Source: Candidatus Brocadiaceae bacterium (GTDB lineage Bacteria; Planctomycetota; Brocadiia; SM23-32). From it: DNA of 9,928 nt. The position numbers and the translations under genes are program-made. This document shows positions 1-4,371 of this stretch, one piece after another (within the stretch, counting starts at the first letter, position 1; every line of letters starts with the position of its first letter). Where the stretch lies: positions 1 through 9,928 of the forward strand of contig JAUWZH010000085.1 in the NCBI GenBank assembly GCA_030615435.1, read 5' to 3'. The notes beneath the pieces were generated by a model that had not been told where the DNA came from, did no database searches, and worked only from the letters and a program-made list of their open reading frames with translations.

Positions 1-916
1 GTGATAACCCGCCGACTCTGTACTCAGTGCCGAGGATATGATCGCCCACAAGGGTTCCAGGAGGAAAACTGAGGTCGAAGGTCTCACGCTCGATCGGCTG
101 ATTGAGGATCAATTCCGTAACAGTGTTCGTGCTAGACAAGACAAGTTTGCCGCCGAACATCTCAGCTGTATCCCAAGACTTCGGGAGATAGCCAAACATC
201 TTGTCTGTTTCGTATCGAATCGTCAGCTCGGACACACTCTCTCCGCACTCTCTTTGCTTTCGAACCAAGCAGTATCCCTGATCTTCGGCCAGCCAATATC
301 GCTCCCGCAAGGCATCCGTTGCGGCATCGAAAGTGCGTTCGAAGACGATGCACGGATGCCCGTCAGACTCTCCCCGGCCGGCCAAACGGACCTGGTCAGG
401 TGGCGAAAGACCGACGAACGGATCAAAGAAACGCCATGTGGCAAATACTGGAATAATCTCCTCGCGGCGCAGCATATCGGCCGCGCGATCTATTAGGCCC
501 CACCTGTGGCCATCGCTCCTCGCAAGTCGCCGAAGTTCTCCGTCCACATATGTAACAGCACTATCACTCGGCACAAAGCGCGCTTGAGATGCGCTCCATA
601 CTTGCCCAGTTTCATCGCAGCGGATCCTTTCACCATCGATCCGCAGCAGAAAGTCGCTTTGCACATAAGTGTCTTCAGCGGGCAAATCCGACCATACGAA
701 CTCGCCCATAGAATCCTGAACGAACAGAGATGCCTTCGGGTAGAGCGTCCTGGAATGCAAACGGAGGTATACAGTGCGCACCTTTGCCTCGCGTTCTTTC
801 AACTTCTCGAGTACTCGATCCCACATCTCGGCATCTTCAAGAGCGGTAGCTGCCCCAAAAGCGCACACAGCGGCGGTACACAGAATCAACCCAAACAGTC
901 TCTTAGTGCACGGCAT
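1..916 (-). CDS. Secreted protein of unknown function, LolA-like (3' end missing)
   Basis: Reading the minus strand from the ATG at 916, the frame stays open for 305 codons to the window edge, so the C-terminus lies outside. Residues 1-25 form a classic signal peptide: charged MPCTKR, a hydrophobic stretch LFGLILCTAAVCAF, and an A-T-A cleavage site near residue 25. The mature part begins with a short charged helix (DRVLEKLKEREAKVRTVYLR) and is then rich in beta-type alternation. Near the edge is FDLSFPPGTLVGD followed by GTEYRVGG, a C-terminal pattern I associate with LolA/outer-membrane-lipoprotein-carrier-like secreted proteins of Planctomycetota and relatives. The start is fixed by a perfect GGAGG 6 nt upstream (923-927). 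Codon use is less GC-rich than in the metabolic genes at 2341-4177. The product is extracytoplasmic by inference; the exact family is not established and no catalytic motif is visible. Confidence 0.85.
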   Translation of the reverse strand, partial: MPCTKRLFGLILCTAAVCAFGAATALEDAEMWDRVLEKLKEREAKVRTVYLRLHSRTLYPKASLFVQDSMGEFVWSDLPAEDTYVQSDFLLRIDGERIRCDETGQVWSASQARFVPSDSAVTYVDGELRRLARSDGHRWGLIDRAADMLRREEIIPVFATWRFFDPFVGLSPPDQVRLAGRGESDGHPCIVFERTFDAATDALRERYWLAEDQGYCLVRKQRECGESVSELTIRYETDKMFGYLPKSWDTAEMFGGKLVLSSTNTVTELILNQPIERETFDLSFPPGTLVGDHILGTEYRVGGLS

Positions 917-922
917 GCTTGT

Positions 923-927
923 CCTCC
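923..927 (-). promoter_or_regulatory. Shine-Dalgarno GGAGG of the secreted protein gene
   Basis: GGAGG on the minus strand, 6 nt before the ATG at 916. It fixes the start of a gene that is otherwise easily missed because it leaves the window without a stop codon. Confidence 0.75.
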
Positions 928-1108
928 AGCCCGCAAGAGAAGAATCAGGCGACCCTAGCCAAGAACACCTGGCGGTCTGCCCGAAAGGAGCAGTCGCGGA
1001 CGCTTGAGGTGATCGGGAACTGGGATGCAGTTGCCTGGAACCGCAGCCGGACAGGCGTGGTCGGTAACCGGCATATTGACGTGACGCTGCGCCGAAGATG
1101 CCGCCGGA

Positions 1109-1330
1109 TTACAGCGGCTGCACCATTATTCGCTGAGCTATGCCCCGCCCCAGTACCAATCGGCCTTCGCCCACCATCACGATGACAGGCCCGCCGAAGC
1201 CGCCCCTTACGAGCAGTATTTCGGCTCCGGGAATGATTCCCATCGAGGCCAGGCGTCGGCTCAGTCCCGCCCCGCCCCGAAGGGCGACCACCCTGGCGCG
1301 TGTACCTGGCGGTAGCATGGTCAGCGGCAT
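1109..1330 (-). CDS. feoA: FeoA-type ferrous iron transport accessory protein
   Basis: This 73-residue protein matches the FeoA SH3-like fold throughout. It has the N-terminal LTMLPPGTRARV strand, the family hallmark GGAGLSRRLASMGIIPGAEI (residues 19-38), then GGPVIVMV and the closing LGRGIAQRIMV. FeoA is a small cytoplasmic partner that stimulates the FeoB Fe(II) permease. The start at 1330 is preferred because a GAGGTGA Shine-Dalgarno lies 7 nt upstream (1338-1344) and the length then equals a typical FeoA (about 75 residues). A longer in-frame GTG start near 1465 would lie within the promoter at 1444-1472. No feoB is present in the window, so the gene is either solitary or its partner is elsewhere. 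The next gene downstream on this strand is the secreted protein starting at 916, 192 bp away, probably a separate unit. Confidence 0.9.
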   Translation of the reverse strand: MPLTMLPPGTRARVVALRGGAGLSRRLASMGIIPGAEILLVRGGFGGPVIVMVGEGRLVLGRGIAQRIMVQPL

Positions 1331-1337
1331 CAACGTC

Positions 1338-1344
1338 TCACCTC
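1338..1344 (-). promoter_or_regulatory. Shine-Dalgarno of feoA
   Basis: GAGGTGA on the minus strand, 7 nt before the ATG at 1330. It selects the compact 73-residue FeoA over the longer in-frame extension. Confidence 0.7.
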
Positions 1345-1443
1345 GTTTCGTGCCCGGCAACGACCTACGACAATCACTCTGAACATCCCCGCCTTGGCCA
1401 CAAGACCTGGCTCGGAGGAAACGATGAAGTTTGGCAAGGCAAA

Positions 1444-1472
1444 CATCATATTGCCAGTTCAACACTCAGTCA
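1444..1472 (-). promoter_or_regulatory. Sigma-70 promoter for feoA
   Basis: On the minus strand, TTGACT (1467-1472) and TATGAT (1444-1449) are separated by exactly 17 bp. Each hexamer has one mismatch to the TTGACA/TATAAT consensus. Transcription would start near 1437, giving a leader of about 107 nt before the feoA ATG. The leader could host post-transcriptional control, but I see no recognisable riboswitch in it. No convincing Fur or DtxR operator overlaps the promoter. Confidence 0.75.
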
Positions 1473-1605
1473 ACAGAAAAGCATTGACACCTGCAAAGAA
1501 GCGTCCGGCCGCCGCCGCCCCTGTGGCACGGAAAGCCCCGCGCGCGCGGATAATGCTTATGTATCCCCGGCGTGTCCACACTGCCTCACGCCACGATGGA
1601 TAGCC

Positions 1606-1620
1606 CGGCCGTCTCGGCCG
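1606..1620 (-). terminator. GC-rich hairpin downstream of the 102-residue gene
   Basis: CGGCCG, a 3-nt loop, then CGGCCG, lying 7 nt past the stop codon of the gene at 1627-1935. It could stop or protect that transcript, but no T-tract follows, so a genuine intrinsic terminator is doubtful. Confidence 0.3.
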
Positions 1621-1626
1621 CGCCGG

Positions 1627-1935
1627 TCAGGTAGTCTTGCCGTGGCCTCGCAGCAGCCAGAAGAGCAGACATCCGGGAGAGTCAGGCGGGCCCTTCGGTG
1701 TGACGAACAACTCATGCTGTTTTTGACGGGCGAGCACCGCAGCTACCAGGCCCTCCACGCGCCGGTAACGTTCGAAGACCTCAGGGAACGAGTCGGCAAG
1801 CTCCAGGACGTTCTCGGCATCCTTCAGGAGGTGTTTCGGATCCTCGCCGCCACCCTCCAGATACGCCTTGAGCCTCTCGCACATGTCCTTCAGGTGCAGC
1901 TCATATTCCCGGGAGGTCAAAGATGTCCTGGCCAT
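1627..1935 (-). CDS. Hypothetical 102-residue helical protein
   Basis: I do not recognise a family. Residues 1-75 are charged and predicted helical (EYELHLKDMCERLKAYLEGG, then LLKDAENVLELADSFPEVFE, then RVEGLVAAVLARQKQ), compatible with a small coiled-coil or helical bundle. The last 20 residues (CLLFWLLRGHGKTT) are hydrophobic then basic and look less conserved. There is no signal peptide and no metal motif. Support for a real gene is a GGAAAGGGG Shine-Dalgarno-like run 7 nt before the ATG and a good sigma-70 promoter about 30 nt further upstream (1973-2002). A long open frame on the opposite strand has no ribosome site and low-complexity composition, so the minus-strand reading is preferred. 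Confidence 0.6.
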   Translation of the reverse strand: MARTSLTSREYELHLKDMCERLKAYLEGGGEDPKHLLKDAENVLELADSFPEVFERYRRVEGLVAAVLARQKQHELFVTPKGPPDSPGCLLFWLLRGHGKTT

Positions 1936-1972
1936 GGCGCGACCCCTTTCCGACGCTCAAGGTGTTTTGCGG

Positions 1973-2002
1973 ATTCTAACCGTTCCCGCCTGTGTCTGTC
2001 CA
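1973..2002 (-). promoter_or_regulatory. Sigma-70 promoter for the 102-residue gene
   Basis: TGGACA (1997-2002), an 18-bp spacer and TAGAAT (1973-1978) on the minus strand; each hexamer has one mismatch to consensus. The predicted start near 1966 leaves a leader of about 30 nt containing the Shine-Dalgarno-like run. Confidence 0.6.
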
Positions 2003-2104
2003 CCCGTGGGAGGCGAGGAACTGCTTGCCACTCACGGTTCCTTGAGGCCTGAGGCGCTTGCCGGTCCCGACTGGGCGCTTCGTGTTTGCAGGCAGGAGGC
2101 CCGG

Positions 2105-2281
2105 ATGGTAGGATTCCTGCGGTTCTTCGCGACGGGGTTCTTTTCTCTGCCGTGTGGAAGGACCCCCGAAGAGTTGCGGTACGTGCAGCGCGAGGTGGGC
2201 CACAAACAGGAAGGATGGGGAGCACCTGAAATCCTTCATCTGAGGAGGATTGCCCGGGGGCCGGCTGGAACCGACGTGTAG
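2105..2281 (+). CDS. Possible small protein of 58 residues
   Basis: An ATG with AGGAGG (2094-2099) 5 nt upstream opens a 58-codon frame. The N-terminus is hydrophobic/aromatic (MVGFLRFFATGFFSLP), followed by a charged segment (TPEELRYVQREVGHKQ). The good ribosome site and amphipathic composition are the only support. There is no recognisable family and no promoter. It could be a small membrane-associated peptide, a decayed gene remnant, or chance. Confidence 0.25.
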   Translation: MVGFLRFFATGFFSLPCGRTPEELRYVQREVGHKQEGWGAPEILHLRRIARGPAGTDV

Positions 2282-2340
2282 TGGACAGTGTCGCCACCTC
2301 ACGCAGGGGCCACTCGGCGGCGGGCGTTGTTAGAACGGGC

Positions 2341-3315
2341 ATGAGCAGAAGCGAAAGTCCAGAAATGACACCGCGGGAGAGGTTCATCGCCGCGCTCGAG
2401 AGGAGACCGTTTGCAGGCCGTGTGCCGCATTTTGAACTGCTGTTCTACCTCACGATGGAGGCATTCGGCAAGGTCCATCCCGCGCACCGCACCTACGCTC
2501 AGTGGGATCAGATGGAGGAGAAGGAGCGCAGGCTCCACCGCCAGGACATGGCCGAGGTGTTTATCGCGACCGCCGAGCGCTTCGAGCACAGCGCCATCTT
2601 GCTGGATTCCAACCCCAGGCGCCTCGAAGAAGAAATGCGCCTCATCGAGGCTGTGCGGGACAGGAGCGGCGAGCGCTACTTCCTCATGCTCTTCGGCTCT
2701 GGCACCTACGGCGTTCCGGCGGGGGATAAGATGGTGGAATTCGCCGTCCGGATGAGCGAGGAGCCGGACAAGCTCAAGGATGGCGCACAGCGGAAGGTGG
2801 ATGACGCCCTGAAACGTGCGGAGAAGCTCGCCAGCCACGGCGGGCTCGACGGGCTGGCCTTGTGTGCCGACTACTGCTTCAACACCGGTCCGTTCCTTTC
2901 TCCGGCGCAGTTCGGCGAGTTCGTGGCCCCCTATCTGGCGCAGCTCGTCGCGGGCTACCGCGAAGTGGGCTTCTACATCATCAAGCACACGGACGGCAAC
3001 ATCATGCCGATCCTCGACCAGCTCGTGGAGGCGAACCCACATGCCCTGCACTCGCTCGATCCACAGGCCGGGGTGGACATCGCGGAGGTCAAGCGCCTCT
3101 GCGGGGACCGGATGTGCCTGATCGGGAACGTGAACTGCGCCCTCCTCGACACCGGCACCGAGGAGCAGGTGGTGCAGTCGGTGCGCTACGCGTTGCGGCA
3201 CGGCATGCCGGGCGGCGGTTACATCTTCTCCACCAGCAACTGCATTTACACGGGCATGAGGCTCTCGCGATACGAGCTGATGCTGGACGTCTGGCGTCGA
3301 GAGGGGAATTGCTGA
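2341..3315 (+). CDS. Uroporphyrinogen decarboxylase (URO-D) family protein
   Basis: The 324-residue product fits the URO-D/methyltransferase TIM-barrel family. Visible blocks are MTPRERFIAALERR (residues 9-22), CADYCFNTGPFLSPAQF (175-191), IIKHTDGNIMPILDQLVE (213-230), LDPQAGVDIAEVKRLCG (239-255), LIGNVN (260-265) and GGGYIFSTSN (291-300). It lacks the RQAGRYLP active-site segment of true HemE and the HxC zinc motif of MtaA/MtbA methyltransferases. It is therefore one of the uncharacterised UroD-like proteins often found beside oxidoreductases and catabolic genes, not a heme enzyme. The ATG at 2341 is chosen because family homology begins just after it; a GTG at 2281 would add 20 residues with no family character. 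No strong Shine-Dalgarno precedes 2341, and an ATG at 2365 is an alternative. The amidohydrolase gene follows after 10 bp, implying co-transcription. Confidence 0.88.
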   Translation: MSRSESPEMTPRERFIAALERRPFAGRVPHFELLFYLTMEAFGKVHPAHRTYAQWDQMEEKERRLHRQDMAEVFIATAERFEHSAILLDSNPRRLEEEMRLIEAVRDRSGERYFLMLFGSGTYGVPAGDKMVEFAVRMSEEPDKLKDGAQRKVDDALKRAEKLASHGGLDGLALCADYCFNTGPFLSPAQFGEFVAPYLAQLVAGYREVGFYIIKHTDGNIMPILDQLVEANPHALHSLDPQAGVDIAEVKRLCGDRMCLIGNVNCALLDTGTEEQVVQSVRYALRHGMPGGGYIFSTSNCIYTGMRLSRYELMLDVWRREGNC

Positions 3316-3325
3316 GGAGAGGCCG

Positions 3326-4177
3326 ATGGCGAAGCGGGGTGTCATTCGCGTGGCCACCTGCCAGTTCGCAACGGGTGGCGGCATCCGACGCAACGGCGCC
3401 ATGGTTCGCCGACAAATGGCGCAGGCGGCGGACAAGGGCGCCGATGTCGTCCACTTCCCTGAATGCGCCCTGTCGGGCTATGCGGGCATGGATTTCGAGG
3501 GCTGGAGCAGCTTTGACTGGGACGCATTGAAGGAAGAGACGCTCGGCATCTGCGCTCAGGCGCGGGAGCGGGGGCTCTGGGTTGTCCTCGGCAGCTCCCA
3601 CCGGCTCTCCGGCAAGCACCGCCCCCACAACTGCCTTTATGCGATTGACCCCCGGGGCCGCATAGTGGATCGCTACGACAAGCGCTTCTGCACCGACAGG
3701 GACCTCAAGCACTACTCGCCGGGCGAACACCTCGCGGTTTTCGAGGTGAACGGGGTGCGCTGCGGCATGTTGATATGCTATGACGTGCGGTTCCCGGAAC
3801 TCTACCGCGCATGCGGCAAGCGCGGCGTCGAGTGCATGTTTCACTCGTTTTACAACGCCAGGCACAGTGGGCCGGACATCCTGACGCTCATCACCCGCTC
3901 CTCCGTGCAGACGCGCGCCGCCTCGAACTACATGTGGATCAGCGCCACCAATGCGTGCGGACACTACCAGTGCTGGCCGAGCGTGTTCGTGCAGCCGGAC
4001 GGGCGGATCGCCGCCTCCTTGAAGCGCAATCGTGCCGGGGTGATGGTCAACAAGGTGGACACGAACCGCAAGCTCTACGACGCATCCGGTCCTTACAGGG
4101 AAAGGGCCATGAGGGGCACGCTGCACAGTGGTCGGCTGGTGGCCGACCCGCGCAGCAGGGACAGGCAGTCCTTGTAG
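3326..4177 (+). CDS. Carbon-nitrogen hydrolase (nitrilase superfamily amidase)
   Basis: The 283-residue protein carries the full Glu-Lys-Cys catalytic triad of the superfamily: E46 in VVHFPECALSGY, K119 in RYDKRF, and nucleophile C151 in MLICYDVRFPE. The usual downstream RAASNYMWISATNA segment (197-210) follows. Such enzymes hydrolyse amides, carbamoyl amino acids or nitriles in the cytoplasm; the substrate cannot be told from sequence. The ATG at 3326 has AGGAGAGG (3315-3322) just upstream, overlapping the stop of the UroD-family gene, so translation is probably coupled. Length is typical of the family and the gene looks intact. Placement between a UroD-like protein and a dehydrogenase start suggests a small-molecule catabolic operon. 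Confidence 0.92.
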   Translation: MAKRGVIRVATCQFATGGGIRRNGAMVRRQMAQAADKGADVVHFPECALSGYAGMDFEGWSSFDWDALKEETLGICAQARERGLWVVLGSSHRLSGKHRPHNCLYAIDPRGRIVDRYDKRFCTDRDLKHYSPGEHLAVFEVNGVRCGMLICYDVRFPELYRACGKRGVECMFHSFYNARHSGPDILTLITRSSVQTRAASNYMWISATNACGHYQCWPSVFVQPDGRIAASLKRNRAGVMVNKVDTNRKLYDASGPYRERAMRGTLHSGRLVADPRSRDRQSL

Positions 4178-4208
4178 CGGCTGCCGGGGGCACAATGTTA
4201 CTCGAGGT

Positions 4209-4213
4209 GGAGG
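4209..4213 (+). promoter_or_regulatory. Shine-Dalgarno of the dehydrogenase-Rhs fusion gene
   Basis: GGAGG with an 8-nt spacer to the ATG at 4222. It supports 4222, where Rossmann strand 1 begins, over the in-frame ATG at 4195. Confidence 0.6.
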
Positions 4214-4221
4214 CAAGGCCG

Positions 4222-4371
4222 ATGATCGGACTGGGACACATCGGCGCCGGCGGGTGGGGCCGCAGCAGGGCCGCCGAGTTTCTTAGAGAGAGTGATGTGC
4301 GCATGGTGATAGGTTGGTCGCGGGGCGAGGGGAACCGGGCCGAATATGCAAAGCTGACGGGCGGTCGGTCC
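4222..4371 (+). pseudogene. 5' remnant of a Gfo/Idh/MocA family dehydrogenase
   Basis: About 48 codons encode the dinucleotide-binding beta-alpha-beta unit of this NAD(P)-dependent oxidoreductase family. They include the glycine-rich loop GLGHIGAGGWGRSRA, the helix AAEFLRES, strand VRMVIGWSR, then RAEYAKLTGG just before the usual acidic turn. The rest of the enzyme (normally about 330-400 residues, including the EKP motif and C-terminal sheet) is absent because YD repeats take over at about 4370. Its own ribosome site and its place 44 bp after the amidohydrolase indicate it was the third gene of the UroD-like operon. It is shown separately from the fused frame because it can no longer be catalytic. 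Confidence 0.7.

Larger units (their letters stand above)
1936..2340. other. Spacer of about 400 bp between divergent genes
   Basis: It separates the minus-strand 102-residue gene from the plus-strand UroD-family gene. It holds the minus-strand promoter at 1973-2002 and one weak small open frame (2105-2281). For the plus strand I see only a possible -10 element (TAGAAC, 2331-2336) just before the ATG at 2341, with no credible -35. No RNA gene or strong terminator is apparent. Confidence 0.6.

Noticed and set aside
1549..1565. Fur-box-like GATAATGCTTATGTATC
   Set aside because: Only the outer four bases of each half are symmetric, and it lies about 80 bp upstream of the promoter's -35.
1424..1603. 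Plus-strand frame of 59 codons with GGAGG before ATG, Lys/Ala/Pro-rich like a histone-H1 tail
   Set aside because: It lies antisense over the strong feoA promoter (1444-1472), the basic Ala-rich run comes from a GCC-repeat stretch, and the C-terminus looks random.
1300..2052. 250-codon plus-strand frame
   Set aside because: It runs antisense to feoA's 5' end and to the 102-residue gene, has no ribosome site and lacks protein-like composition.
2281..2340. GTG start adding 20 residues to the UroD-family protein
   Set aside because: The extra residues show no family similarity and the GTG overlaps the end of another open frame; the ATG at 2341 fits the family N-terminus.
3811..4221. Upstream extension of the Rhs frame into the amidohydrolase gene
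   Set aside because: It reads out of frame through the well-supported nitrilase-type gene and yields an Arg/Ala-rich shadow; the ATG at 4222 with GGAGG is the real start.
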